NCBI GenBank assembly: GCA_000711775.1
Contig: ARYC01002019.1
Coordinates: 1-64,000, forward strand
Direction: 5' to 3'
Length of the DNA stretch: 64,000 nucleotides
From: Oxytricha trifallax
Taxonomy: Eukaryota; Ciliophora; Spirotrichea; Sporadotrichida; Oxytrichidae
The notes beneath the pieces were generated by a model that worked only from the letters and a program-made list of their open reading frames with translations, was not told the DNA's origin and ran no database searches. The position numbers were made by a program, and so were the translations under genes. Positions 1 through 12,083 of the stretch are shown one piece after another; position 1 is the first letter of the stretch, and each line of letters starts with the position of its first letter.

Positions 1-358
1 TTGTTCCATTAATTTAACTAGCTACTGTCCCAGTTGTTGCAGTTACTTCGACGTTGAGATTCAATGCGTGTTCAAGTAGCACTCTTATTTGTTAGATTAA
101 GAAACTTTTACCAGTTCCTGCTCCTCCAGTTATGAACAATAGACATTATTTATCATCTTTAATTGAGTCAGTTAAGTATTGTATGACAAGTCTTTGATCT
201 TCACTTAACTTATCCATGAAGGAATCATATAGTTGTATAAGTAAACTTGGGATTACAAATGGGTTATAGTCTAGTTCATTATCTATCATGTAGTTTTTGT
301 TAGCTTCTTGCTTGATATCCTGAGTGTATATAATTTGTTTTTGTGTGAGTCTATCCAT
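1..358 (-). CDS. PIF1-like helicase domain, N-terminal part (Helitron ORF continues)
   Basis: Continuous minus-strand frame leading into LSEDQRLVIQYL (the Q-like motif of PIF1/RRM3 helicases) and then a Walker A loop, LLFITGGAGTGKSFL, at about 100-145. It continues with VEVTATTGTVAS, matching motif Ia, to the window edge. In Helitrons this SF1B helicase is fused C-terminal to the Rep domain and unwinds DNA during rolling-circle transposition. The remaining motifs are off-window. Confidence 0.85.
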
Positions 359-3300
359 TTATATCAAAGTCTTCATACTCAAGATCTTCTTCTATTATTT
401 CAGTGAGTGCATTTATATGCAAGTTAAGTTGGGAGTTCAAAGTAGAAGTAATGTTAGCCACTTTAAGTAGTTTTAGCAAAACCTAGAGCATTTATTTTTT
501 GCTCAAGCTGTTATGTTTCCAAAATTACTTTGTTTCTTCTTCATCACCATAGTCAACCAATATTTCATGTATGAAACATTCTTCCAACCAAGTCTAACTT
601 TTATTAATTTATGATAACTAGTTATGTCTCCTGTGAGGAACTCTTTCTAAGAATATGCTATAGTAGTACACATCTCCATTTTAGGGATACCATTTCCCTG
701 GTTGAATAACAATTGGTGTTCCTCTTTTCCAGTAATACATTTTAGTAGAGGGGTTAATTATATGTTTGTTCTCTAGCACAATACCTTTAGGATTGTTACT
801 AAGTTTCATTCCATAGTTATAGTTTCTAAGGTAGTCGAAGAATGTAACTTATTCAAATTAAGTAGGTCTTTAGTAATATCTGTCTAAACTATTTTATAAG
901 AAGACTTTGTCATCATCTTTATCTAGTTTATTAGATCTTCTTTATTTTTCAATACTTTTCCTTTATGCTTTGATGAATTAAACATTTGGCTTTGAATTAA
1001 CCATTTAGATGCCTAGTAGCTGCCACACAGCATTGCATGATGAGACTTATCTGCATTTTAAGTATTAAATGACTTCGTTAGTTTTTGCGAGTGATGGATA
1101 TTTCAAAGCTATGTCGAGTTCAGGATTTGTTTTTGCAATATACTTAACCATATATTAGGATATGTCTTATGATGTCATTCTTATTACGCATATACTTCCA
1201 TTAAATATTCTTAATAAGTCTTCATTATAGGGAGATATTCTTTATTCTTCTTGCAGAGTTCTTCTGTAGCACCATTTATTACTAATTATTTCATCTTATT
1301 CAAGTAGTGGTTATGGGTAACCATATCTACACTTTCTAATAGATCTTGAAGCATCTATTTTCAACACATTGATGAATTTAATAATCCTTAACTCTTTGAG
1401 CCAATATATCATCTTCTGGAAAAGTGCCTTTCACAATATTTCCACTTTGAAGCATTTAAGTTCCTTCATTATCAAGCCATAGCAGCATGTGTAAATGTGG
1501 AGCTCCTCTTGCTTAAAATTCTATTCTTTCAAAATAACCTATAGCTCTTCCAAATATTCCTTTCTTTTAAGATGATCCATAAACTAATTTTAATGTATCT
1601 CTCATCTTAACATAGAAATGACAGTAGCTAGCGACTGAATCCATTAATGAGTTTCTATGTTTTTTAAGTTACCTAGGTATGGATCTTTTTCATTTAGTGT
1701 TAGTGTGATAAACAAGTCTGGATGAGGTTTATTGTGAGTCTTGTCAAAGTACTCTATAAGACTAGTCAGTTCATACCATTATTTTGCCAGTACTAAGGAG
1801 TATCTACATGTTTTCTACTTAGCTTCTTGCCAAAGTACTCCAATCTCTCTTTATTCTAAACTTCTTACATTATAAACCCTTATGTGAGTTTATCATCATA
1901 CTCTTGAGGTTTTACGAATTTACCTCCTCTGTTAAAACTTATGATCTATTCTTTCTTTACTCAATCAAACCACCAGAAAATATAATCAGTGTTCAATCTG
2001 TACTCGTATCTACATGAGAGCAATCTCATCTTCACATACTATTTAGGAGTCATTCCGTATTATTAATAAGTATTATTGTATCCTCCCATTCCTGTAGGAA
2101 ATAATGAAGGGAACAACATTTCTTCAATGTATGGATCTCTATAATATATTTTGTTTCTAAGTAGTTCTTATTAGTTAATTCTCTTTTCTTCAAGTGACTT
2201 TTGTTATTCAGTTATTTTATTGATCTCTTCATATCTTTCTGGTCTTATTATTTAGAATGAATCTAGTGCAGTGATATCTTTAAGTTCAATAAGTCTTCCG
2301 AGTATGTTATCATTATACTCTAAATTCAAGGGGAGTAGAAAATATTCTTAAGAAGTGTCAACAAGTATCCCTCTGCTAATATCTTCATATGTAACATCTT
2401 GATTTTAAATATCAATGATGTCTCTTACCCTTGTACTTATTGCTGGGTAAATGTGAACATCTTCATCCCTGAACTTCTTTAGTATCTCCCTTAATTCTTC
2501 TTTTGCTTACATTATATGATAAATCTCCCAGTTACTATAGAATATCTTGAAGAGATGATTTTTTTCTTTAAGGTATGATAGAGCAATTCCAATATTTTTC
2601 TTTTCATGAGTAGAAAGTTTGTGCCACCAATTATCCTTTCTTTCTAGCTCATTGAATAATTATTAATATTTCCATCATATGAAGTGAAATCTTAGTCTCC
2701 AAGTAAATGATAATAAGAACCCCCTTTCTTATTTTCGATGTACGAATGGATGTTTCCAAGCATAATTGCGTATTATTATTATTATCTTGTTTTAAGCCTT
2801 TTTAATTCCTCATGTTATTAAATAGTTCTTTCATTGCAAAAGTCCTTAATATTTGTTTTACTACATTAGTAGCATATCTTCACTCTTTGCTTGTTCTCGT
2901 CCCATTAGATTTTTTCAAATTACTCAATGTATACTAGTGCTGATCTTGGTGTATCATTATCATTTTTTTAGATTTAAGTAGTTGTTATCTTTTCTTTAAT
3001 TTAGGAGTTGAAGTAATTTTCCACATTCGCCACAAATTTCCATATTTATTTGTTTATTAAGTTTCTAATGTAGGTTTACTATTACCAAGTTAATATCGAA
3101 TTATCCTCTTCCATCATTTATTTATTAATGTGTATTTATGTAAGCTTTTTCTTCAAATTCTTTTATTATTGCAAATTCTCTTTTTTATAAGATTAGCAAC
3201 TTCAGCATAAATGCTTCTTCAGTTTTTTTTAAATCTTTATATTATCTACCACTTAGATAAATTCTCAATTTTACTAATCCGTTTTCTATTATAAATCTTT

Positions 3301-3733
3301 GAAAAAACTATTCACATTTAGCAATTTCTAACATAGCAATAGATTTTATTTAAGAACATAACTGAGTAGGATTTCTTTTTTCTAATCTCTTGAATAATTT
3401 ATTCTCGATCATTTCTTATTGTAAACTAATAAGTTAAGTTATATCTTAGTCCAGAATAAATTTCTTAGCATTATTAATTGATCTTATTTTTCCAATTTCT
3501 TATTATGACATTTAAAAATTAAAATTGCTTTTTCTACTATCTTGCATGTTTCCATAATGTTCTCTAATTTTCTCTAGAATATCTTCATATTAAGAATTCT
3601 TGATTATCTATTCTAGTTGTTCTAATTCTTAGCCACTAATTAAGTCATTACGATACTTGTAGTATTATTCATAAATACTTAAATACTGATCAGAAAAATT
3701 TTGATCAGATTTCTGATCTTCAACAGATTCCAT
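1..3733 (-). mobile_element. Helitron (Rep-helicase), decayed, truncated by window edge
   Basis: Read on the minus strand from an ATG at 3733 with TAA/TAG as Gln. Near 3021-3043 there is a cysteine motif (CGECGK), followed by a second pair (CYQC), as in Helitron N-terminal zinc fingers. Around 2100 comes the Helitron_like_N signature (EEMLFPSLFPTGMGGY, then TPKQYVKMRLLS). At about 1471-1500 lies the HUH motif (GAPHLHMLLWL) and at about 1129-1160 the tyrosine motif (YMVKYIAK). The PIF1-like helicase starts near 360. This order (Zn, Rep, helicase) is specific to Helitrons, which encode a rolling-circle replication initiator fused to a 5'-3' helicase. An in-frame TGA at 1961-1963 and several frame changes (for example near 1650, 1760 and 2960) indicate decay, though homopolymer errors may account for some. 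The 3' end lies outside the window, so termini were not seen. Confidence 0.9.
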
Positions 3734-4099
3734 GATTTGAATTCTAAAATTTGCTCACCCTTAAATAGCATTGCCTCACTAAATGATTATGGGTCAACTT
3801 TTACATTTCAAAATTATAACCCTAATTTAGTTTGTGGTTGAGAATATTATTATAATATTTTTAATTAATAAGAAATGGGAAATTTGTTCATGTTACGCAC
3901 ATAAAAAAGAAATATTTATTTTTTATCTAAATGTTACGCAGTTTTCATTTTAATTAAATACAATAAAATTAATAATATCAAATCAAAATTTATAATTATA
4001 AATATTAAAAAAATAAGAATATTTAATACCAAATTTGAAAGAATAATGTCAATATGTAAAAAAATAAAAGATGGAAATATAATAATGAAAAGAGATATT
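3734..4099. other. AT-rich intergenic stretch
   Basis: Very AT-rich, with homopolymer runs and no recognisable coding. It separates the Helitron start from the dihydroorotate dehydrogenase fragment. No element terminus was identified. Confidence 0.5.
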
Positions 4100-5318
4100 T
4101 GCGGAATATTGATAATAAAAAAAGGGGGAAATTTTGATTCCCCAAAACCGCAACATAAAGATTTCAAACCCCTACCTGCTAGCCTAATCAATTAATATCT
4201 ATTTTTTTTGTAGAAAAACACAGTCTCTATCTAAAAGAGTGAACATACCCATAGTTGAAATGTGTTTGTACAAATACTACTTGAGAGATAATTTCTTATT
4301 AGGGATGGTAAAATCAAGCCATAGCCTAATTCAATTGTGGGAGTGAATATATTGGCATCTCCTTAAACTATTAGATCTATACCCTACTTGACTCATAATG
4401 ATTACTCAAACCAAGTTAGGGACTTGATTGATCTGTGTGACAATTTAGTAGTTATCATATCTGAAGATAGCCCAAGCAGGTATTGTTTAATAATATAAAA
4501 ATGAAAAAATCTCTGGACAAATTACTTAACGAAGTATTTGTGATGTATTATTAATTTTTTAATTTTTTTAAAATTTTATCCATTACATATGGATTAATGG
4601 TTTTAAAGAGTTTATGTAGAATTTTATATGATAGAATGGAAATATTATTATTTGAAAACAAACACGATATAACTATCCACATATTAAAATAAAAAAAAAT
4701 TTTAGAGATGATGAATTATACCATATCGTTTTACTAAAGCCCAAAACTATTTTTATTTTATACACAAGTATTAATATAATGCTATAAAATTGACTCTATT
4801 CTTATCATAATAAAAAGCAGAAACACTGAATTAGGTAAAATAGCAAGCCTATGAACAAAATGACTCGCCAGATTACTCAATCAGTGTGTCAAAATCTTAT
4901 TTGAGGAATTCCATAATTTCAACTCTCAAGCCTTAAATGCTATTCCTCCAAGTAGACATCAACAATTTACCAAAAATAAGAAACTTTCCTGAATTCATTA
5001 ATCTCAAAATGCAAACAATATGGAATAACTGGAGTTGTGCTTAGCGAAGAGAGTTAAGAATAGACACTTTAAAACATTCAAAAGTTTAGAAAGATTGACA
5101 AGCAGAAGGATTTACTGTTAATGGTGAATAGTAGAAATATGAATAAAGCTTAGGAGGCATATGAGCAGATCTAAAGTGGTGCGGATTTACTATAAGTATA
5201 CGATGGATTGATATTATAAGGGCCATATTTTACTAGGGACTTTTAGATTGAACTGTAAAGCTTAATGAAATAGAATAATGAGAAGGATGTGAATTAAATT
5301 TACAAAGTTAATTAATGA
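4100..5318 (+). pseudogene. Dihydroorotate dehydrogenase-like gene, N-terminal half missing
   Basis: Dihydroorotate dehydrogenase oxidises dihydroorotate to orotate in pyrimidine synthesis; class 2 enzymes use FMN and quinone. Visible pieces follow the family order. A 'GN...PKPQ..FKPLPASLINQY' block at 4127-4195 corresponds to GNPKPR.FRL...INRYGF. Next are VGVNILASPQ and DLIDLCDNLVVIIS (GVNLGKN..., ADYLVINVSSPN) at about 4340-4470. After an AT-rich gap come KQYGITGVVLSEES (IDGIIVTNTT) near 5010 and QEAYEQIQSGADLLQVYDGL then LQGPYF (the C-terminal FMN-phosphate region) at 5150-5235. The frame ends at TGA 5316-5318. The N-terminal part (VGLAAGFDK region) is absent; immediately upstream is AT-rich DNA and then a Helitron. 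The gap at about 4500-4850 is a probable IES. The gene may be a truncated relic, or its 5' MDSs may lie elsewhere. Confidence 0.7.
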
Positions 5319-5976
5319 AATAAAGATTCTTGCACTTTTTATACATTTATTTTGTCAAAAAATATGTCAAATAATATGCTATAAATTTAAGAATTTAAAT
5401 TAAAGATATACTTTTCATAAAAGAAATACATTATTTATCAATTCATACAAGCTCGAAAATATTATATTATAAATTTTATTGAATAAAAATTAAAATCTAA
5501 TAATAATGTTAATAAATAATAAAATCTAATTTTTTAAATGAATCTTTCTTTTTTAATCTCCATTAATATTTTTAGCTTTGAATTATTTTTACTTTTTAAT
5601 TAAAATTAGATTTATTTTATAATTATATAATCCAAGATATTCTATGATTGAAAGATTTAATTGGTAACCTCTCTTAGAGAAACCTATTCTAAACATTACC
5701 TATAGCTTAATTTTATAATAAATGATCCATACTATCTTAATTATTTTACTCTTATAATAAAAGTTAAAACATTTCAAATTTTATCAATAATCAAATAAGT
5801 TTTATAATTTATAATTTCATTAGAATTGTTGCTCACTTTAATTATTGAGGTCTATTGATTAATAAGTACTGGATAACATGGCTGTTTCATTATCTTCCAA
5901 AATATAGCACGTAGGATTTTTCTCTACATTAAAAAGTAACATTACAGCTACTCTTTATGAGTTCCCAATTTATTAC
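5319..5976. other. AT-rich intergenic region
   Basis: About 650 bp of very AT-rich sequence with long A and T runs between convergent 3' ends. Nothing recognisable on either strand. Confidence 0.6.
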
Positions 5977-6618
5977 TCATTTTTTATATTTTCCTATATT
6001 TAGTCCATTTAATATTAGGTCTCTACCAGTTGTGTAGGCTTTTACTAATTAAATATTTTGGTATTAGTTCATGATTTCATTGTCCTAATTGTTGTTAAAA
6101 TTGCTGATTGCTTAATTCACTTGACTGGCATTTTAAGAGGATCTCTAATTAGAAACTAAAGGGTAGTTATCTGTGTTAGATCTTGGAGTGAGCTCATCGA
6201 AAATTGAAAGCTTTCTACCTTTTTGCTTCTTATTCTATTCCCCTAAAAAAGAAGAGCTTTTCTTGACTGAATTGGGATTTACAACTCTATCAGAGTTGTT
6301 TCTTAAGTGACCACTGGAGGAGATTTGAATGGTAGATTGGTTCTACCTAATTAGTTGCTATTATGTCTTGATAATTTGTGAACTTTTGTTTTCTTGGCTC
6401 AATAAAGTTTGCTTCTTTGGTATTTAAGGCATTAAAATAGATTTAACACAATTTAAGTCTAAGTTTTTATGGTTACCATTTTTGTTGTTTACAGGTTAAT
6501 ATTAACGCGATACTTCAAGTTTATTTTCATCTGTACAGCAATTAAGTTGATTCCCCCATTTTCTTTTGAAATTAATTAGATGATTATATATAATTTGAAT
6601 TTGATTCTGCTATCTCAT
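5977..6618 (-). CDS. Q/N/S-rich hypothetical protein, 213 aa
   Basis: Unbroken minus-strand frame in the ciliate code from ATG (6616-6618) to TGA (5977-5979): 642 nt including the stop, with no frameshift and no visible IES. The protein begins MRQQNQIQIIYNHL and is rich in Gln, Asn and Ser, with a basic stretch (NKKQKGRKLSIFDELTPRS) in the middle. No known domain, signal peptide or membrane segment was recognised. It diverges from the alpha-galactosidase pseudogene start only about 70 bp away, so the two could share an upstream region. Clean length and balanced composition support a real gene; function unknown. Confidence 0.6.
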
Positions 6619-6690
6619 TTCATGACCACTAATTTAGTATAACTAAGGAATATCTAACTAATATAAATAATAATATCAATATAAATAAAT

Positions 6691-8086
6691 ATGGGATCCT
6701 AGAGTACTTTGCTCTAAAGCTCTTCTTTAGTTTTGATTGGTTTAGTAGCCACTCTAACCATAAATAATGTTTAAGGATTAAATAATGGTCTTGGATTAAA
6801 GCCTGCTATGGGTTGAAACACCTGTAATGCCTATCACTGCGACATCAGCAAGGACATCATCATAAAGTATGCTGTTATTCCAAATTAAAAAAATGAATAA
6901 ATGAAGCAATTAAGCTCATAGGGCATTTAAAATTTGGCAACAAGATAAAGCAATTAGGTTTAGATCAAGTTGGATATGTATGCGTGAATATCGATGACTG
7001 TTGGTAACTTGAAGCCAGAGACAAAGATGGAAATGTCCAAGGAGATACCACTAAATTCCCAAATGGAATGAAAGAGGTTGGTGATTATTACAAATACAAT
7101 TATTTATTATGATTATTAGAATATTGTTTTAATTTATACCTCCATACAAATTGATTGAAGTTTGGAATTTACTCATCAGCTGGTACTAAAACTTGCTAAG
7201 GGAAGGCTGGAAGTTTAGGTTTTGATACGGCAGATGCCAATTACTACGCAAGTATTGGAGTGATTACTTAAAGTATGATAAACCTGTAATATAATAGGTA
7301 AATATATAAATTATTCTATTAAGGTTAAAATGCTACAACAATTTTGTTCCTGCTCTTAAAAGATATACTGATACGGGAGATGCTCTGATTAAATCTGGCA
7401 GATCAATCCACTATTCAATATGCAACTAGGGAAATGAAAATGTTTGGTAATGGGGTGCTTCAGTAGGCAACAGCTGGAGAACAACTCTAGACATCGAGAA
7501 TAACTGGGGGTCAATGAGATACAACTTTGTTTAAAACTCAATTCTATCTCAATATGCTGCTCCAGGTGGCTGGAATGATCTTGACATGCTTAAAGTTGGA
7601 AATAATAACCTTCCAATTACTGAGCAAAGATCTCATTTCGCTCTCTGGTGCTTCGTCAAAGCCCCACTAATTCTCGGAAATGACTTAACAAATATGGGGC
7701 CTGAAGTGCTTGCAATAATTTCGAACAAGAACTTTATTGCTGTTAATCAAGATTCCTTAGGTTAATAAGCAACATGCGTTATGAATTGCAAAGATTCCCT
7801 GCAAGTATATCATTCTTTAAATGCTGATAACGGTCCTTATCACGCTGTTCTTGTGATTAACTGGGAAGCTAAAATTTCAAATTCCCTCATTCTCGATTTT
7901 GCAACTCTCGGAATACGTTCATCTTCATTCCAAAGTTGCTAAGTTACCAATCTATGTACTGGATCAGTCATTGGAATTCACAGAAAGTCGTATTTTTTGT
8001 CTCAAGTATTCGCTCATGATAATATTGCACTCAAGATTTAATGCTAAGACTCATTTTCATCTGCCAAAGATAGTTTCTTGGAATGA
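6691..8086 (+). pseudogene. Alpha-galactosidase (GH27) pseudogene, paralogue 1
   Basis: Starts at ATG 6691 with a hydrophobic signal-like segment and continues into a GH27 alpha-galactosidase: CDISKDI, VNIDDCWQLEARDKDG, FPNGMKEVGDY, FGIYSSAGT, YSICNQGNENVWQWG, NSWRTTLDI, APGGWNDLDML, HFALWCFVKAPLILGNDL and VNQDSLGQQA. GH27 enzymes hydrolyse terminal alpha-galactosides; the nucleophile sits in LKYDNC and the acid/base in a later WNDPDML-like motif. Damage is clear. The conserved W of GWNTW is TGA (stop). A second TGA replaces Gly before LKFG (near 7155). A base is missing before the nucleophile motif near 7251. Short interruptions at about 7091-7150 and 7272-7325 look like IESs but do not restore the nucleophile frame. 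The copy is otherwise highly conserved, so it decayed recently or contains assembly errors. Confidence 0.75.
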
Positions 8087-8790
8087 ACAGTTTTTAAAAA
8101 ACAAGATTAATCATTTATTTCATCACTAAAATTCTAAGCTAAATATTATCGTGAAATGAATTCCAAAATAAGGGAGTTAATATGTAATTATAATAAACTT
8201 GATTTCATAATGTCCGATAAACGAATGACAAGTTAGAGATCCTTTAATGATTTTAAATTAACAATTATTTCTCCACCGTTATTAACAAATACTTAGACTC
8301 AATTTTAATCAATCGAAAATTTAGCTAATTTTTCTATTTTCATACTTTCTATGAATATAATTCATAATGGTATTAAAAATTTAATTATTTTAATTAACTT
8401 AAGCAAACTAAAAATGCGGGAAAATTAGTAGGGAGTTTATTGACCTCAGAAAGTAAGGATTAGCTTTATAATGTATAAAATAGCTCTTAAGTTAACAACA
8501 GTATAAATCTGCACAGCAAATTACCAATCAAATTATATAAATCAAGCTCTATGTTAATTTATATTGTGATTAATTTAATTATGTTTAATTATTAAGAATG
8601 TAAAATAAGTTATTTGAATATATTTAATTTTAATTATAAAGTTTAAAATTCTATTATAATGAATAAAATTTAGCAAATTATCGGGTAAAAATATCATAAA
8701 AGTTAAATAAAAGATTCAATTTGGTATATAAATTTTTATAATTATTATTTTTATGAAAATATATAATTAATTTTGTCATCTCTTACTGAA
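8087..8790. other. AT-rich intergenic region
   Basis: About 700 bp, strongly AT-rich, with no recognisable gene or strong repeat. It probably holds the 3' flank of the pseudogene and the 5' flank of the next gene. Confidence 0.6.
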
Positions 8791-10078
8791 TGCGTAAAAT
8801 AATAACATTAGAAATCTTGCCCTCTGCTCCATACTCCCAATTAAAATAAACTTTCTATGCAGGAGAGGAAGTTAAACCTACCACTGCAGATAATTTTAGA
8901 ATGACACCCATCTCATACTTAAAAAAAACAACAGTCTAACAATAGAATTTTATCTGCCATTAAAACCTTAATTAAAATTAGGTATTTCAACCTTAAAAAT
9001 CTAGGCAGATGCTTAAAAATTTGAGATGCAGAAAGAAGAAGGACTTTAGCTTTACAAAGATTTAAAATCTAAATAGTAGCCAAATAATTTAATGAATCAA
9101 ACCCCTTAGTTAAACAATAAATTACCACAGTAAATTGCAAACTAATCCAGCTCTGTTTTGCAATCATTCTTTAACATTTAAAACCCTCACAGGCTGAGAC
9201 ATTTAACTAACTCAAGTGCCAATTAAAACGAACAATTTAATTCACAAAATGAATTTAAGAATTTTAACATTGTTAATTCCAACTAATTCCTTCGTAGTAA
9301 CAGTAGACCAACTAAACCTGAGGAAGAAAATTAAATAAAGGCAAGAAAATTCCGAGGATATCCTCTCAGTCTGGATAGAAAATCTTAAGTAGGAAATATA
9401 GTTTCAGATCTGAACGGTGGATATACAGTGCCTTTTACTAATATAGTGTATATAAAATTAAGTGACTCGGATTTCACGAAATTTAAGGATGGTATTAGAA
9501 AAGACCCCAAACTCCTTTCATCCACATCTCATAATTTGAAAGTTAAAATTCCTCCTATTTAAAAATAAGAATAGCAATTGATTAAAAATAAACTTTAAAT
9601 AGACTAATTTAAGACTGTGGACAACACAAATATTTTTGACCAAACTTAACCACATTAATAAGTTGAAATTAAAAACATTAAGACATTACAGAAAAACTTA
9701 TCTGCATCTAAACTATATTTACCGACATAGAAAGACATGAAAATACCTTTTCCATAATCAACTGCTTCGCATCAGAATTCACATCATTCTCGAGATTTAA
9801 GCAGTTAAAATGTAAAAGCAAATAATTTATAGAATGTACATATTGATGAAAGCGATTCTAATAATTACTACAGTAATAATAGTGGTATTACTAATTTAAG
9901 CTATCATCATTCTAAAAAATCCATAAATAAATCTTTTAAACATTCCAAAATTATTAATAAATTAAAATGTAGTGTTATAATTCAAAATTCGCAACTTATT
10001 AAATTCCAAATGTCAAATTATAACGATATGTTAAAACGAAATAAAAAAAGGTATGCATTTTACCTCTATTATGAATGA
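8791..10078 (+). CDS. Low-complexity N/Q/S-rich hypothetical protein
   Basis: ATG at 8791 (MRKIITLEILPSAPY...) and TGA at 10076-10078. The frame is open in the ciliate code except for one slip in the run of eight A at about 8921, where one extra A joins the two halves. The start (Ile/Leu/Thr alternation, then NSLTIEFYLPLKPQLKLG) may form a beta-rich domain. The rest is Asn/Gln/Ser/Lys-rich and probably disordered, with a run of Asn and Ser near 9860. No known family was recognised. It lies on the same strand as, and about 100 bp upstream of, the PP2C gene; there is no evidence that they are co-transcribed. Confidence 0.55.
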
Positions 10079-10180
10079 AAAGAGATAACCTTATCAAATA
10101 ATTTTATTATTTTAAAATAATTAAAAAAAATCGGAAGATTACTTATAAAAATGCATTTTAAATAAAAAAATCTTATATTT

Positions 10181-11900
10181 ATGTGTTATTCTATGTCTTA
10201 CTAATAAAAATACTAGAAAGAAGAATAGTATGGTACTAAAAATGAAGAAAATCGTAAAAATCGCCCCCCAGTTAGTTCTGGTTTTCCAAAGTCTCAATCA
10301 GCCCAGAGTTTACTAATTAGATCAAAAAAAGGACTTGTAGAATTCCTAATTAAAAAATGTAGATGAGGAGCATGATAAATTAGATGGGTAACAAGTCATC
10401 AATTTAGTAATGGGATTGGGTCTAAATTTTTAGAATGATATCTATTTTTTTAACTATTAAAGGTTAACTATTAAAAATGAAGAGTAGAGTATTAAGAATA
10501 GTTTTTTTTAACTAAATGCAGCGTAAGTCATGAATAAGAGAACTCCTGATGATAGCAAAATGCGAGGGACTAGCAATAAATTTTTTGAAAAGAGGTTTAT
10601 AGATAGAATCACCTCGAACTAAAACGAGAATCCTAAGCAGCTGCATCAGTCTCAGGCACCGTAGAGTACCATAATCTCAAATATCAACAATTAAGCTAAC
10701 ATCATGAGTTCCTACTACTCAAGACCAAAGCAAGATAAGGATAAAAGCACTTAGTTTCTAAAGTATTCGGCCATTTCAAAGGCTGGGAGAAAATCCAGGT
10801 TAGTAACTAAGACAAATCAGGATTCTTTCTCAGTAATCAAAGGGTACTGTGGTTCACAACACAAGAAAATTGGTTCTTTGGAGTTTTTGATGGGCAAGGG
10901 ACATACGGGCATTTTGCTTCAGAGTAAGCTTCCAGATGTTTATCTCAGAAATTAGTCAGTTTTGTAAATAGTAGTTAGCATTATGCTACAGGAAATAAAG
11001 CATTTGAAATGCTTAAAAATAAAGATCCTAATATCCTACATCAGAATTAAGTCGATATAAGCATTTCAAATTTGATCATAATTCATTATTTTTTAAGCTC
11101 TCTTGATGAGTAGAATTTGAGAAGTCTTATGACAGCCGCATATGAATGGAAAAACGAATAAATGGGTTTATAAGGCTTTGATTTTTCTTACAGTGGTTCA
11201 ACTTCAGTGACATTGGTTGTCGTGAAAGATTATTTCATAGTGGCTAATGCAGGTGATTCAAGATGCATTTTATTTAAGAATAACTCAACTTCAGTACTAA
11301 ACGAAGCTGAAGGGCAAAGCAGAGATCACAAGCCAAACTTAGCTGGAAAATCAGAAAGAATTATAAGCAAAAATGGGAGAATTAATGCCTTCAAAGATAG
11401 GTCTGGTCATAAAGTTGGACCTATGAGAGTTTGGATGAAGCATGAAGAGTTAAATGTTAAAGTTTTAGTATCTTTATTTTAAGACATTCCAGGCTTAGCA
11501 ATAAGATCACTGGGAGATGCAGTCGCAGAGTCACTTGGTATTATTGCTACACCTGACATAAATTTTATAAGAGATAGTATGAAATAGATAGAGCTTTAGT
11601 GGTATACAGTGATGGAGTCACTGAATTTATGGAAGATTAACAAATTGGAGAAATAATCGAGCCTTTTTATAAAAATAATGATACTGAGGGGTCTTGTAGA
11701 AAGTTAGTAGAAGAAGCTACTAACTAAAATTAAGTACAGATTTTGATATTGTATTTAGGAAGTATGAAATTTTAGATATATTATTGATTATTTGGGAATT
11801 CATATAAAAAAAGAGATTGGTTATTTAAAATATATTTTAATGGCTGAAAGAAGAATCAGTGATAAATGATATTACAGCTGTAGTTATATTTTTTCATTGA
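10181..11900 (+). CDS. PP2C-type Ser/Thr protein phosphatase with IESs
   Basis: PP2C (PPM) phosphatases are Mn/Mg-dependent Ser/Thr phosphatases. A basic, Ser/Gln-rich leader (about 200 codons, ATG 10181) precedes the catalytic domain: TNQDSFSVI, WFFGVFDGQG (metal-binding DGHG, here DGQG), ANAGDSRCILF, RDHKPN, IPGLAIRSLGDA and VVYSDGVTEFM, ending DITAVVIFFH then TGA 11898-11900. Three pointer-flanked IESs (11058, 11572, 11725) must be removed for continuity. A one-base slip in an A run at about 10877, and another frame change near 10365, are also needed. The metal-binding Asp residues in DGQG, SDG and ITAVV are present (DITAVV in place of DNxTxIV). Probably functional after rearrangement if the slips are sequencing errors. 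Confidence 0.85.
11058..11093 (+). other. IES, 36 bp, pointer TAAGC (PP2C gene)
   Basis: TAAGC occurs at 11058-11062 and 11094-11098. Deleting one copy plus the AT-rich DNA between gives GTC GAT ATA AGC TCT CTT GAT GAG (VDISSLDE), keeping the PP2C frame. Confidence 0.8.
11572..11585 (+). other. Very short IES, 14 bp, pointer AGATAG (PP2C gene)
   Basis: AGATAG at 11572-11577 repeats at 11586-11591. Deleting 14 bp turns an out-of-frame junction into IRDRALVVYSDGV, the conserved PP2C segment before the metal-binding Asp. The unspliced frame loses this motif. Confidence 0.75.
11725..11837 (+). other. IES, 113 bp, pointer TAA (PP2C gene)
   Basis: TAA at 11725-11727 and 11838-11840. Removal joins EEATNQ to WLKEESVINDITAVV in frame and supplies the C-terminal PP2C motif. 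The interior is AT-rich with no coding. Confidence 0.7.
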
Positions 11901-12083
11901 TTATAGCTCTTTTGAATCTAACTTAATATTAATTCCATTATTTATGATAATTATTAGAATAAAGTTCCTTAAGAGGATATTTCAGAATTTCATTTAATAT
12001 TTTTAATTATTTATTTGACTTGCACTAAATCTATTAAATATTATTGGATTACTATAATTATTATATAAATATATAAATTACAA

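Noticed and set aside
3934..4191. Hydrophobic minus-strand frame opposite the dihydroorotate dehydrogenase fragment
   Set aside because: It is the antisense of the AT-rich flank and of the PKPQ/INQY coding block on the plus strand.
10449..10481. Direct repeat TTAACTATTAAA as an IES pointer in the PP2C leader
   Set aside because: Removing one copy creates an immediate TGA, while the unmodified sequence stays in frame.
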